64,000 nucleotides of DNA, taken from assembly GCA_900754115.1 (NCBI GenBank), contig CAAEBM010000057.1, positions 1 to 64,000 on the forward strand, read 5' to 3'. The stretch comes from Bacilli bacterium (lineage in GTDB: Bacteria > Bacillota_I > Bacilli_A > RFN20 > CAG-631). Numbering within the stretch: position 1 is the first letter of the stretch; each line of letters opens with the position of its first letter. Positions 16,874 through 26,095 of this stretch are shown here, one piece after another. The notes under the pieces were generated by a model. That model saw only the letters and a program-made list of their open reading frames with translations, searched no databases and was not told the DNA's origin. Made by a program: the position numbers and the translations under genes.

Positions 16874-18642
16874 ACGATTTCCCTCGTAAAATAGTAAAGT
16901 CTTTCTTTTTCTTGTTCGTTTAAAAAAGGACTGATTTTTTCATAAACCATTTGATGATAGTGGTTTAGCCATTGTTTTTCTTGCAAAGTGAGCATGGAAA
17001 CTTCTATTCCATCAATATCAAAAGGTGCATAGGTAATTGGTTCAAACTTTAAAAATTCTCCATATTCATTTTCATAAGCAAATACAGTTAACATTTCATT
17101 TTCATGTCGTATGCCATATTGGTTTTCAATATAAACTCCTGGTTCATTTGTTGTAATCATTCCTTCTTTTAACTCAGCTGACAAATAATTAGGACTCATA
17201 TTGTAACGAAAACTATTTGGTCCTTCATGAACATTAAGCATATACCCAACACCATGTCCTGTTCCGCATTTATAATCTAATCCTACATCCCATAAAGGTT
17301 TTCGTGCTAAAATATCTAAACTAATTCCACGACAACCTCTTAAAAAAACAGCACTAGCTAAAGCAATATGAGATTTTAAAGATAATGTAAAATGGTATTT
17401 TGCTTCTTTGGATAAAGTTTGGAAAGCAAGGGTTCTTGTTATATCTGTTGTTCCACCTACATATTGACCTCCAGAATCAATTAATAAAAGTCCTTCATTG
17501 ACAATTGTTTTATTGCTTTTTTTTGTTGCACTATAATGCATCATTGCAGCATTTTCTTGATAAGCACAAATCGTTGAAAAACTTGGTTCAATATAATCCT
17601 TTTGTTCTTTGCGATAAGACTCAAGCATTGCTTGAGCTTGTAATTCCGTTGTAGGTTGTTTTTTTATTTGTTGCTTTAATGCAATCATAAATTTACAAAA
17701 AGCCACTCCATCTTGAATGTGAACCTTTTTTGTATTTTGAATTTCTACATCATTTTTAATTGCTTTCATTAAGGTCGTCGGATTTTCTGACTTAAAAATT
17801 TTGACTGATTGGTCAAGGCAAACATATAATGCATAATTAATTTTATTGGGATCTAATAAGATTGAACCATTTAAGGTCTTTAATACAGCATAAATTTTTT
17901 CATAAGGATACAAAGTGACTTGTTGGCTTTCTAAACTTTTTCTTAATGCTAAAGACACTTTTTTTTCATCCACAAATAAACAAGCTTTATCATGGCTAAT
18001 CAAAGCATAAGATAAAAAAACAGGATTATAAGTAATGTCTTTTCCTCTTAAATTAAACAAATAGGCAATATCATCTAAAGAAGACAACAAATGATAGGTT
18101 ATGCCCTTCATATATTCACGCACTTTCTTTAATTTTTCAGCAATGCTTTCTCCAGTTAAAGAAAGGCTTAATTCTTCTATCAAAAAAGTCGGAAGACTTG
18201 GACGGTCCTTCCAAATCAAAGAGACGAGATCTTCATCTAATTTTAAAGAAATTCCTCTAATCTCTTGTTTTAAATTTTTGACAAATTGATAAGTAGCAAC
18301 TCGAGCATCAAAAGCCAAAGTTTCGTTTTCTTTCATATCTTGTTTTAAAAACTCAATTAACGTGGGAGTTTTTGCTGTTCCCATTTTCATTAATTGAATC
18401 CCACTTCCTTTGAGTTGTTGTTCTGCTTGAATAAAATAACGACCATCTGTCCACAAATAACTGCCACGAATCGTCACTAATAAAGTGCCAGCAGAACCAT
18501 TAAACCCACTTAAATAAGCGCGGGATTGGAAATAATCCACTAAATATTCACTACTATGGTAATCACTAGAAAAAATTAAACAGCCATATAAATTTTTTTC
18601 TTTTAAAATTGCAACTAATTGTTGAATTCTTTTATAAAACAT
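16870..18642 (-). CDS. pepP: Xaa-Pro aminopeptidase (M24B family)
   Basis: 590 residues, the long form with two creatinase-like N-terminal domains (SDYHSSEYLVDYFQSRAYLSG; TDGRYFIQAEQQL) and the C-terminal pita-bread M24 domain. Metal ligands can be seen in LLIDSGGQYVGGTTDITRT (Asp, Asp), GTGHGVGYMLNVHEGP (His) and TNEPGVYIENQYGIRHENEML (Glu, Glu). It removes the N-terminal residue before proline. It overlaps ybeY by 4 nt, which is an unusual neighbour for that cluster. SD AGGTGATG. Confidence 0.9.
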   Translation of the reverse strand: MFYKRIQQLVAILKEKNLYGCLIFSSDYHSSEYLVDYFQSRAYLSGFNGSAGTLLVTIRGSYLWTDGRYFIQAEQQLKGSGIQLMKMGTAKTPTLIEFLKQDMKENETLAFDARVATYQFVKNLKQEIRGISLKLDEDLVSLIWKDRPSLPTFLIEELSLSLTGESIAEKLKKVREYMKGITYHLLSSLDDIAYLFNLRGKDITYNPVFLSYALISHDKACLFVDEKKVSLALRKSLESQQVTLYPYEKIYAVLKTLNGSILLDPNKINYALYVCLDQSVKIFKSENPTTLMKAIKNDVEIQNTKKVHIQDGVAFCKFMIALKQQIKKQPTTELQAQAMLESYRKEQKDYIEPSFSTICAYQENAAMMHYSATKKSNKTIVNEGLLLIDSGGQYVGGTTDITRTLAFQTLSKEAKYHFTLSLKSHIALASAVFLRGCRGISLDILARKPLWDVGLDYKCGTGHGVGYMLNVHEGPNSFRYNMSPNYLSAELKEGMITTNEPGVYIENQYGIRHENEMLTVFAYENEYGEFLKFEPITYAPFDIDGIEVSMLTLQEKQWLNHYHQMVYEKISPFLNEQEKERLYYFTREIV

Positions 18643-18698
18643 CGTCTCATCACCTAAGACTATTATAAACTATCCGTCTCAAATAAGATATGACTTTT

Positions 18699-20006
18699 TT
18701 AATTTTCTTTATCGGTATTTTTCTTTAATTCTTCCACTCTCATCTTTAATAATTGATAATTTGTATATTGACTCATTTGCATTAAAATTTCAAAAAATGG
18801 TTGTACGACTAAACTACTAATTTGCAGTCCTACTATGAATTTTCCAATACTAAAAGAAGGAAAAAAGTCAAAACAATAAATTAAAAGTAACAAAGTCATC
18901 AAACTATTTTGAATAAAAAACAAAAGATGATTTTTATAAATTTCATTTTTTTCAATGTCATAAGCAATTTTTTGATATTGTATTAACGTTTGGTTACAAG
19001 TTTTAAAATGACTTTCATCACATTGAGAAGTTTGTAAATCTTGACGAATTTGCTCAAAAAAACGAACTTCTAACTCTCTTTTTTGTTCTTTTAATTGTCT
19101 TTGCTTTTTTAAATTATGATAGCAATAAAGAAAAATAGGAATAAAGAAAATAGGTAGCAATAAAAAAGAAAAATGATACGTAAAAAGAAGAAAAAAAGAA
19201 AAAAGAAGCAAAGAACAATTCCCGACAAATTCAAATAAAAAAGTGAGAAATAACGCCTTACTTTGATAGACATCTTGCATACGATAAACGATTTCTTCTG
19301 TACTTCTTTCTTTTAAAAAAGAGGGTTTTAAATGATAAATAGAATAACAAGTTTGTAAAATCTCATTTTGGTCAATTTTTTGAAATATCTTTAAAAATAC
19401 TTTACTTTTAAAAAAAAATAAAATTTGCAAAAACAATTGAAACAAAATGTAAAAATAGATATACGCTTTATTTTGATCTACAATTTTTTGAATTGCTAAA
19501 GATAATTGCATGATTAAAACAGACTCTGTAACAGAAAATATAGGAGCAATATAAAATAAAAGGGAGCGTTTTACTCGTTGCTTTTTTACTTTTTTTTGCT
19601 TTATGGGATGTTCTACTAAAAGAACCATATCTGTAGCTGACATGCAAAGTTTATCAAAAGATAAAAGTTGCGTTTGTGTTTTAGCAGAATCCAAAATCAC
19701 AAACTGTTTTCTTTTCTTTTTTTTAACAACCACAAAATGATATTGTTGTTTGTTTAAAAGTACAAGAATAAAAGGAGAAATTTGTTTTAAATTCTGGAGT
19801 TGTTTTAACTCCATTTTTGCCACTAAAACGGTTTGAAAGTAATGTTTTAAAACTTCTTTTAGTTCCTCTAAGCTATTTCCTTGTTTTGAATAAGTGATAT
19901 ACTTTGAAACTTGATGATAAGAAAGATGGTAGCATTTTAAAAGATTTTTAATTGCACAAATTCCACATTCTTGTGCATAGGTTTGAACCACTTTGGGTTG
20001 ATACAT
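18699..20006 (-). CDS. C39 peptidase fused to ABC exporter membrane domain, ATPase domain absent
   Basis: 435 residues. Residues 1-130 are a C39 (double-glycine leader) peptidase: catalytic Cys in QECGICAIKNLL (13-24), His in YHFVVV (~88) and Asp in FVILDSAK. Residues ~150-420 hold five or six hydrophobic segments typical of a PCAT-type ABC exporter. The chain stops (RVEELKKNTDKEN) just where the linker to the nucleotide-binding domain should begin. The 56 bp downstream contain no ATPase remnant. PCAT exporters cleave and export bacteriocins or peptide signals. This one either uses an ATPase in trans or works only as a membrane peptidase. No precursor peptide with a GG leader was seen nearby. 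Confidence 0.8.
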   Translation of the reverse strand: MYQPKVVQTYAQECGICAIKNLLKCYHLSYHQVSKYITYSKQGNSLEELKEVLKHYFQTVLVAKMELKQLQNLKQISPFILVLLNKQQYHFVVVKKKKRKQFVILDSAKTQTQLLSFDKLCMSATDMVLLVEHPIKQKKVKKQRVKRSLLFYIAPIFSVTESVLIMQLSLAIQKIVDQNKAYIYFYILFQLFLQILFFFKSKVFLKIFQKIDQNEILQTCYSIYHLKPSFLKERSTEEIVYRMQDVYQSKALFLTFLFEFVGNCSLLLFSFFLLFTYHFSFLLLPIFFIPIFLYCYHNLKKQRQLKEQKRELEVRFFEQIRQDLQTSQCDESHFKTCNQTLIQYQKIAYDIEKNEIYKNHLLFFIQNSLMTLLLLIYCFDFFPSFSIGKFIVGLQISSLVVQPFFEILMQMSQYTNYQLLKMRVEELKKNTDKEN

Positions 20007-20047
20007 AGAATCACCAATTTAATATAGTTTTTTTTCAAATAAAAACT

Positions 20048-20075
20048 TTGTTTTTTTTATATTTTTTTGTATAAT
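20048..20075 (+). promoter_or_regulatory. Promoter of the 20.1-kb membrane protein gene
   Basis: TTGTTT, 16 bp, TATAAT, 22 bp before the ATG. Confidence 0.5.
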
Positions 20076-20096
20076 AAAACAAAGTGAGGTGAAAGT

Positions 20097-21125
20097 ATGG
20101 CTAGTCCGTATTTTAAAAAATTTGCCATTGATCACCAATTGACGGCAGATTACGGATATATTTTTGGCTGGTATCGAAATTTTTATATTTCTATTAAGGA
20201 AGGATTATCTTATAAAATTCTTACAATTATCACTAAATTGGGTGAAAAAAAAGAAAGTTTAAAAGAAGTTCTTCAAGTTTTTAATGACGATTTAGAAAAA
20301 TTTTGTTTAACAGATAATCGTTTTGAAAATAGTTATTTACAATTTACATTTAATTTGAATCATGACAAAGCTTCTTTAGTAATTGATTTTTTAGATCGTT
20401 TCATACAGTCTTGTCAAAATCAACAAATTGAAATTGTATCCTATTGTCCGATTTGTAATCAAAAAATTGACCCTTTGACGGAAAAAATAAGTAGTATTAA
20501 TTATTCAGGAATTATTAGTCCTGTGCATGAGACTTGTTATCATCAAGGGAAAGTTAAAATTGAAAAAAAAGTACAAGAAAACATTCAAAAAGTGAATGAA
20601 GGGCGTTCTACTTTTAAAGGGATTATGGGCGCAATCTTATTCGGTTTGATTTTAATTGGATTGATGATTGGTTTTTATTCTTTAAAAGAATTATTACTAA
20701 GTGAGTATACCCAAATTGGAGAAGATGGCATTCGTCCAGAAGGTTCGGCCAATTTATTTCATTATTTACCCTCCCTTTTAGGGTTAGCCGCTCCATTTTT
20801 AATTGATGCTGGTTATAATCTATTTAAAGGAACAAAGGGAAATACTCGTTTTGGTGTAGTCATTCTTACCACTTATATTGCAACTCTTTTAGGAATTTGG
20901 TTCGGATTTACATTATCCATTGCCTTTTTAATTCCTGAAACTTCCTATTTTGATTTAGTTCCCTTAATTATTCAAATGATTGGCGCTTATCCAAGTTTTA
21001 GAACTTCCTTTGTTTTATTTGCAGCACTGACACTAGTCTTTACAACAATAGGTATTTTATTAAAATTTGCCAATTCAAAAGAAGCAGCTGAATCAGAAAT
21101 TGCTACATTTGATAAATTAAATTAA
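20097..21125 (+). CDS. Multispanning membrane protein with a CxxC zinc-site-like segment
   Basis: 342 residues, family not recognised. A ~170-residue soluble N-terminal part ends in CPICNQKID...HETC, which could bind zinc. It is followed by four hydrophobic stretches (about 180-200, 223-245, 255-285 and 300-330). No enzymatic motif. SD GAGGTGA. It lies alone between divergent and convergent neighbours, ending at a terminator. Function unknown. Confidence 0.75.
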   Translation: MASPYFKKFAIDHQLTADYGYIFGWYRNFYISIKEGLSYKILTIITKLGEKKESLKEVLQVFNDDLEKFCLTDNRFENSYLQFTFNLNHDKASLVIDFLDRFIQSCQNQQIEIVSYCPICNQKIDPLTEKISSINYSGIISPVHETCYHQGKVKIEKKVQENIQKVNEGRSTFKGIMGAILFGLILIGLMIGFYSLKELLLSEYTQIGEDGIRPEGSANLFHYLPSLLGLAAPFLIDAGYNLFKGTKGNTRFGVVILTTYIATLLGIWFGFTLSIAFLIPETSYFDLVPLIIQMIGAYPSFRTSFVLFAALTLVFTTIGILLKFANSKEAAESEIATFDKLN

Positions 21126-21131
21126 ATAAAA

Positions 21132-21168
21132 ATAAAAAGCATATTCTTGAAGGAGTATGCTTTTTTTG
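21132..21168 (+). terminator. Terminator after the membrane protein gene
   Basis: AAAGCATA/TATGC stem with a T7 tail. Confidence 0.75.
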
Positions 21169-21171
21169 ACT

Positions 21172-21199
21172 AAAAAAAGAGGCTTTAGTTGCCTCTTTA
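21172..21199 (-). terminator. Terminator of pnp
   Basis: On the minus strand: AAGAGGC/GCCTCTT followed by T-rich sequence, just past the pnp stop. Confidence 0.75.
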
Positions 21200-21201
21200 A
21201 A

Positions 21202-23367
21202 TTAAGATTCTTTATCTTTTTTTTCTTCTTTCTTTTCTTCAACCTTTGCTGGTTTAGGTAATAAATCTTTAGCTGAGACATTGACTCGGCCTTTTTCATC
21301 AATTTCTGTGACAATAACACGAATTTTTTGACCAAGTTTTAACACATCTTTAGGATGATTCACTCTTTCATGAGCAATTTTTGATACATGTAATAAAGCA
21401 TCGGTTCCTTCAAACAATTCAACAAACGCACCATAGCTTTCAATGCGAACTACTTTAGCGTTATAAATTTCTCCAACTTTTGCTTCTTTTGTCAATGCTT
21501 CAATCATAGCCACTGCTTTTTGAATAGCAGATCGGTCTTGATGGTAAATGACAATTGTTCCATCTTGAGCAATGTCAATTTTAACATTGTCACATTTTTC
21601 AATAATTTCATTGATGACTTTTCCTCCAGCGCCAATGACATCACGAATCTTATCAATTGCAATTTTCATTTGAGCAATTTTTGGAGCATATTTAGAAACA
21701 TCATCGCGAACTGAAGGAATTGCTTGCAACATATTTTCTAAGATTTGCATTCTTCCTATTTTTGCTTGAGCCAAAGCCTTGGATAAAATTTCTTTATTGA
21801 TTCCTTTGATTTTGATATCCATTTGTAAAGCACAGACTCCTTTTTCTGTCCCAGCGACTTTAAAGTCCATGTCTCCTAAATGGTCTTCCATTCCTTGGAT
21901 ATCCGTTAAAATTGTATAAGGTGCATTGTCTTCAATATTTCCATTTGTAATTAAGCCCATGGCAATTCCGGCAACAGGAGCTTTAATTGGTACACCTGCA
22001 GCCATTAAAGACATAGTAGAAGCGCAAATAGAAGCTTGAGAAGAAGATCCATTTGATTCTAAAACTTCGGAAACTACCCGTATCGTATAAGGAAATTCTT
22101 TTTCACTAGGAATGACTTGCGCTAAAGCTCTTTCTCCTAAAGCACCATGTCCAATTTCTCTACGACCAGGACTTCCCATTCTACCTACTTCTCCTACACT
22201 AAAGGGTGGAAAATTATAGTGATGCATAAAGCGTTTTAATTCTTCATCTGGATTTAAATTATCCAAGATTTGTTGATCTCCCATTGCACCTAAAGTGGTA
22301 ATAGATAAAACTTGGGTTTCTCCACGAGTAAATAAAGCACTTCCATGAACACGTGGCAATAAGTCTACTTGTGAATTTAAAGGACGAATTTCGGTAATTT
22401 GCCGACCATCTGGACGAATTTTATCTTCTGTAATTAAACGACGAACTTCGTCTTTAACGACATCATGCATGATCATTTTTACACGTTTGATCATGTCTTT
22501 TTCTTCTTTTTCAGTTTCGTATTTTTTCTTTTCATATAAAGCAGTGATTTCTTCTTCAATAGCATCAATTGCTCCATATCTTTCTAACTTTTCTTTAATG
22601 CGACAAGCTTGAATCAATCGATCCTTACAAAGGTTTTCTACTTCTTTAATTAAGGTTGGTTCAATGCTAAATAATTCAATTTCTCGTTTTGGTTTTCCCA
22701 CTTCTGCGATAATTTTTTCTTGGAAGGCAATTAACTCTTTAATTTTTTCATGACCAAACATGATAGCATCTAACATGACTTCCTCGCTGACTTCTTTTGC
22801 TCCAGCTTCTACCATATTAATTGCATCTTTTGTTCCAGCAACGGATAAATCAATTAAAGATTGTTCTTCTTGTTCTCTAGTTGGATTAATAATATATTGA
22901 CCATCAATATATCCCACTTTTACTCCTGCAACTGGACCATCAAAAGGAATATCACTAATACTTAAGGCTAATGAAGATCCAAATAAAGCAGCCATTTCAG
23001 GAGGAATATCAGGATTAACAGATAAAACGTAATTGACAACTTGAACTTCATTTCTAAATCCTTCAGAAAATAAAGGACGAATGGGACGGTCAATTAATCG
23101 AGCACATAACGTTGCATGTTCGCTCGGTCTTCCTTCTCTTCTTAAAAAACTACCTGGAATTTTTCCAACAGAATATAATTTTTCTTCAAAAGTCACTGTT
23201 AATGGAAAAAAATCTGTATCTTTTGCTTCTTTTGAAGCACAAGCAGTAGATAAAGTCACGGTATCTTCATAACGAACTAAGACCGCTCCGTCTGCTTGTT
23301 TGGCAAGTTCTCCAACTTCCACTTTTAGAGTTCTTCCTTCAAACTCTAAACTAAATTCTCTTTTCAT
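21202..23367 (-). CDS. pnp: Polyribonucleotide nucleotidyltransferase (PNPase)
   Basis: 721 residues. Two RNase PH-like domains surround a helical linker: RREGRPSEHATLCARLIDRP in the first, GRRIGHGALGERAL-type and ESNGSSSQASICASTMSLMAAG in the second. A KH domain (KIRDVIGAGGKVINEI) and an S1 domain (ALLHVSKIAHERVNHPKDVLKLG) follow, then a Lys/Glu-rich tail. It degrades RNA 3'-5' with phosphate and belongs to the RNA degradosome. The start MKREFSLEF at 23367 has AGAGGTGAAAG upstream; the longer frame begins seven codons earlier with no SD. The usual rpsO neighbour is not present. Confidence 0.95.
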   Translation of the reverse strand: MKREFSLEFEGRTLKVEVGELAKQADGAVLVRYEDTVTLSTACASKEAKDTDFFPLTVTFEEKLYSVGKIPGSFLRREGRPSEHATLCARLIDRPIRPLFSEGFRNEVQVVNYVLSVNPDIPPEMAALFGSSLALSISDIPFDGPVAGVKVGYIDGQYIINPTREQEEQSLIDLSVAGTKDAINMVEAGAKEVSEEVMLDAIMFGHEKIKELIAFQEKIIAEVGKPKREIELFSIEPTLIKEVENLCKDRLIQACRIKEKLERYGAIDAIEEEITALYEKKKYETEKEEKDMIKRVKMIMHDVVKDEVRRLITEDKIRPDGRQITEIRPLNSQVDLLPRVHGSALFTRGETQVLSITTLGAMGDQQILDNLNPDEELKRFMHHYNFPPFSVGEVGRMGSPGRREIGHGALGERALAQVIPSEKEFPYTIRVVSEVLESNGSSSQASICASTMSLMAAGVPIKAPVAGIAMGLITNGNIEDNAPYTILTDIQGMEDHLGDMDFKVAGTEKGVCALQMDIKIKGINKEILSKALAQAKIGRMQILENMLQAIPSVRDDVSKYAPKIAQMKIAIDKIRDVIGAGGKVINEIIEKCDNVKIDIAQDGTIVIYHQDRSAIQKAVAMIEALTKEAKVGEIYNAKVVRIESYGAFVELFEGTDALLHVSKIAHERVNHPKDVLKLGQKIRVIVTEIDEKGRVNVSAKDLLPKPAKVEEKKEEKKDKES

Positions 23368-23392
23368 TCTTTCACCTCTATATAACATTTCT

Positions 23393-23401
23393 ATTTTAGC
23401 A
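23393..23401 (-). promoter_or_regulatory. Extended -10 element before pnp
   Basis: On the minus strand: TGCTAAAAT about 20 bp before the SD. No good -35. Confidence 0.4.
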
Positions 23402-23492
23402 CAATAATTTGTTTTTTAATAGAAAAATCTGTATTGTAACCACAAAAAAGAAAATAAAAAAACAACGACAATTTTTTATCGTTGTTCATTTT

Positions 23493-23858
23493 TTAATTTT
23501 TTGCTTTTGCAATGGCTTTTTTGGAAGTTTCAACTAATTTTGCAAAAGAAGCAAAATCTTGAATTGCAATTTCTGATAACATCTTACGATTAATTTCAAT
23601 TTTAGAAAGTTTTAATCCATACATAAATTGACTATAAGAAATTCCACATTGTTTTGCAGCAGCACTAATCCGAACAATCCATAATTTACGGAAATCTCTT
23701 TTTACTTGTCTTCTATCTCTATACGCATAACTCAATGATTTCATCACTTGTTGGTTAGCGGTTCTGAATAAAGCGTGCTTGGAACCATAATAGCCCTTTG
23801 CTAATTTTAAAATCTTTTTGCGTCTATTTCTAGTAGCTGGTCCACCTTTTACTCTCAT
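23493..23858 (-). CDS. rplT: Ribosomal protein L20
   Basis: 121 residues, full length. RVKGGPATRNRRKKILKLAKGYYG and LWIVRISAAAKQCGISYSQFM are family signatures. L20 is a primary 23S rRNA binder and, in Bacillus, represses its own operon by binding the leader. Last gene of infC-rpmI-rplT. Confidence 0.97.
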   Translation of the reverse strand: MRVKGGPATRNRRKKILKLAKGYYGSKHALFRTANQQVMKSLSYAYRDRRQVKRDFRKLWIVRISAAAKQCGISYSQFMYGLKLSKIEINRKMLSEIAIQDFASFAKLVETSKKAIAKAKN

Positions 23859-23876
23859 TTTTTCTTCCTCCTCACA

Positions 23877-24071
23877 TTAACCTTGAAGCAATTGACGAAT
23901 TCGTTTGAAATCACTGCGTGATACTAATCTTGCTTTACGAAGGTGTCTTTTTTGCTTATGTGTTTTTCTTGGTGCTAAATGGGACATATAAGCACATTTT
24001 CTTTTTAATTTTCCAGTGCCTGTAACTTTGACTCTTTTAGCTAAAGCTCTTTTTGTTTTCATTTTAGGCAT
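23877..24071 (-). CDS. rpmI: Ribosomal protein L35
   Basis: 64 residues, very basic. PKMKTKRALAKRVKVTGTGK is the L35 N-terminal signature. Middle gene of the operon, 18-19 bp from each neighbour, with SD AGGAGG-type sites. Confidence 0.97.
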   Translation of the reverse strand: MPKMKTKRALAKRVKVTGTGKLKRKCAYMSHLAPRKTHKQKRHLRKARLVSRSDFKRIRQLLQG

Positions 24072-24090
24072 AGTTTTTTCCTCCTCTTAA

Positions 24091-24636
24091 CTATTTTTTT
24101 GGTGCTAATACAGCAATTAAAAATTTGCCATCCAAAATAGGTTGTTTTTCAACAACACAATATTCTTCACAAGCAGCAATAAAACGTTGAATTACTTCTT
24201 CTCCTACTTCAGGATGCGTTAATTGCCGGCCACGAAAGCGAACAGATACTTTGACCTTGTCTCCACCTTTTAAAAATTTAATCGCATGACGCACTTTGGT
24301 TTCAATATCGTGTTTATCAATTACAGGGGACAAACGAATTTCTTTTACTTCAACAATAACTTGTTTTTTACGAATTTCTTTGGCCTTTTTTTCTTGTTCG
24401 TAGCGATATTTCCCAAAATTGACTAATTTACATACCGGTGGAGTAGCATTAGGAGCCACACAAAGTAAATCTAATTCAGCTTGCTTTGCTAAATTTAAAG
24501 CTTCTGCTCTAGTCTTTACTCCTAAAGGATCGCCATTGGCTGCGATGACTAACACTTGTGGAAACCGAATGGTTTCATTGACTAAATACTCACTATTTTT
24601 GTTTGGCATTTTTGAATTGAAATTTGCGTTATTAAT
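24091..24636 (-). CDS. infC: Translation initiation factor IF-3 (ATT start codon)
   Basis: 181 residues. The N-domain has VNETIRFPQVLVIAANGDPLGVKTRAEAL, the linker is KKAKEIRKKQ, and the C-domain has KEIRLSPVIDKHDIETKVRHAIKFLKGGDKVKVSVRFRGRQ. The only codon at the right distance (six bases) from the SD AGAGGTG is ATT at 24634-24636. The GTG at 24645 lies inside the SD, and the first ATG (24609) has no SD. infC genes commonly start with AUU and are self-limited because IF-3 rejects such starts; that regulation is inferred here. Confidence 0.92.
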   Translation of the reverse strand: MNNANFNSKMPNKNSEYLVNETIRFPQVLVIAANGDPLGVKTRAEALNLAKQAELDLLCVAPNATPPVCKLVNFGKYRYEQEKKAKEIRKKQVIVEVKEIRLSPVIDKHDIETKVRHAIKFLKGGDKVKVSVRFRGRQLTHPEVGEEVIQRFIAACEEYCVVEKQPILDGKFLIAVLAPKK

Positions 24637-24649
24637 ATGAAGCACCTCT

Positions 24650-24779
24650 ATCTTTCAATTAAAAAAGGACGCAAGATGCGCCCTTAAAAAACTTCATGTT
24701 TTGCTGTGTTTCTGTACCCATAACTATTCGCTATCAGGTGAGAAGCGGGCGCCTCTTCTTTCCACAACTTTTTGTTGCT
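24650..24779 (-). ncRNA. infC-rpmI-rplT leader RNA (L20-leader-like) with attenuator
   Basis: A 130-nt untranslated leader precedes infC. It holds a hairpin with a 5-bp stem (24741-24745/24755-24759) whose loop contains GCGCCC (minus strand, 24752-24747). An intrinsic terminator follows at 24663-24684. The terminator's upstream arm contains GGGCGC (24683-24678), the exact complement of the loop. Loop-stem pairing would block the terminator. In Bacillus and other Bacillota L20 binding to such leaders causes premature termination; the position and structure fit that class, although I could not compare with the family alignment. Confidence 0.7.
24661..24688 (-). terminator. Attenuator terminator in the infC leader
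   Basis: On the minus strand: AAGGGCGCA/TGCGTCCTT with loop TCT and one G-T pair, then T6. It lies 25 bp before the infC start, so it acts within the leader. Confidence 0.8.
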
Positions 24780-24785
24780 AAATAA

Positions 24786-24814
24786 ATATAGCATAAATGA
24801 AAATAAACGTCAAG
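24786..24814 (-). promoter_or_regulatory. Promoter of infC-rpmI-rplT
   Basis: On the minus strand: TTGACG, 17 bp, TATATT, with a TGC extension before the -10. The strongest promoter in the window, just beyond the 3' end of pgi. Confidence 0.8.
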
Positions 24815-24823
24815 AACAAAACA

Positions 24824-26095
24824 TTATTTTTTGAATCGTTCTTTCATGTTTGCTTTATATACTTCTACTCCTGGTTGGTTAAAAGGATTAACTTTTAAAA
24901 GTAAAGCAGAACAAGCACAAGCTTTCATAAAGAAATAAAACAATTCTCCTAAATGATAAGCGTCCATTTGTAAAACTTCTAATACTAGATTTTCTTTATT
25001 CCCTGAAAAATGCGCTTCTATCGTTGAATCAATAGCAATATCGTTAACATAAGACAAAGGTTTATGAATTAAATCATCTAATTGATCTAAGTTTTGAAAA
25101 GAAGTAGGAATGAGTAAATCTTGTTGATAGTGAGCAAAACGAATCGTTGTTTCAAAAAAGATTGGATTTCCTTGTTGACAAAATTGTCCCATAGAATGTA
25201 AATCCGTTGTAAAACATAAACTATGAGGTAAAATGCCCTTTTGTTCTTTTCCTTCACTTTCACCAAATAATTGCTTTAACCATTCATTGAAAGCTTGGAA
25301 ATGAGGTTCATAAGTGATAAAAAATTCCACAGGAAAACCTTTTTGATAACAAAGGAACCGACTCATCGCATATTGATAAGCCGTGTTTTCTTTTAAAGAA
25401 GCCTTCCCATACAATTGAGTTGCTGCTTGCGCTCCTTGAATCAAAGCATCAATATCAATTCCCGCACAAGCCATGGGAAAAAGTCCAACAGGAGTAAATA
25501 CTGAATATCTTCCACCAATATCACTAGGAATGATAAAAGTGGGATAGTTTTTTTCTAAAGCGATTTGTTTTAAAGCCCCTTTTTGTTTGTCTGTTGTGAC
25601 AAATATATATTCGTTTGCTTTTTCTTTAAAAGCTTTTTCAACAAGAGGCTGAATGATTCGAAAAGCAATAGCCGATTCAATTGTCGTTCCAGATTTAGAG
25701 ATGACATTTAAAGCAATTTTTTTCCCTTTTAAGTATTGATATAATTGGGCTGTATAAGTGGGAGACAAAGTATTTCCCACATAGACAATTTCTAATTTTT
25801 TTTGTGGATATAAACCATTGATGGCATCAATTCCCGCTTTGGCGCCTAAATAACTGCCACCAATCCCAATCACCACTAAAATGTCACAATCTTGTTGCAC
25901 ACATTGCGCCATTTTTTTAATATTTTCCACCATTTCAAAATCAATTTCATTGGGATAATTTAACCAGCCTAAAAAATCATTTCCCAAACATTTTTTTTCA
26001 TGAATTTGTTGGTGAATTGCCAAAATTTCTTGTTCATGCTCAAAGACGTGTTCTTTGCACGTACAATGGTCTAGATTTAATTTTATCATTTGCAT
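24824..26095 (-). CDS. pgi: Glucose-6-phosphate isomerase
   Basis: 423 residues. VVIGIGGSYLGAKAG, NVISKSGTTIESAIAF, IIPSDIGGRYSVFTPVGLFP and EWLKQLFGESEGK are the sugar-isomerase fold and PGI signatures, and NPFNQPGVEVYK closes the active site. It interconverts glucose-6-P and fructose-6-P. The start MQMIKLN at 26095 has AAAGGAAG five bases upstream and overlaps the S1 gene by 10 nt; the longer frame has no SD. Promoter readthrough from the S1 gene is likely. Confidence 0.95.
   Translation of the reverse strand: MQMIKLNLDHCTCKEHVFEHEQEILAIHQQIHEKKCLGNDFLGWLNYPNEIDFEMVENIKKMAQCVQQDCDILVVIGIGGSYLGAKAGIDAINGLYPQKKLEIVYVGNTLSPTYTAQLYQYLKGKKIALNVISKSGTTIESAIAFRIIQPLVEKAFKEKANEYIFVTTDKQKGALKQIALEKNYPTFIIPSDIGGRYSVFTPVGLFPMACAGIDIDALIQGAQAATQLYGKASLKENTAYQYAMSRFLCYQKGFPVEFFITYEPHFQAFNEWLKQLFGESEGKEQKGILPHSLCFTTDLHSMGQFCQQGNPIFFETTIRFAHYQQDLLIPTSFQNLDQLDDLIHKPLSYVNDIAIDSTIEAHFSGNKENLVLEVLQMDAYHLGELFYFFMKACACSALLLKVNPFNQPGVEVYKANMKERFKK

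Noticed and set aside
20007..20096. Small GG-leader peptide gene next to the C39 protein
   Set aside because: No open frame with a double-glycine leader is present in the gaps on either side.
24637..24645. GTG start for infC
   Set aside because: This GTG is itself part of the SD AGAGGTG, so it cannot be the start read from that site.
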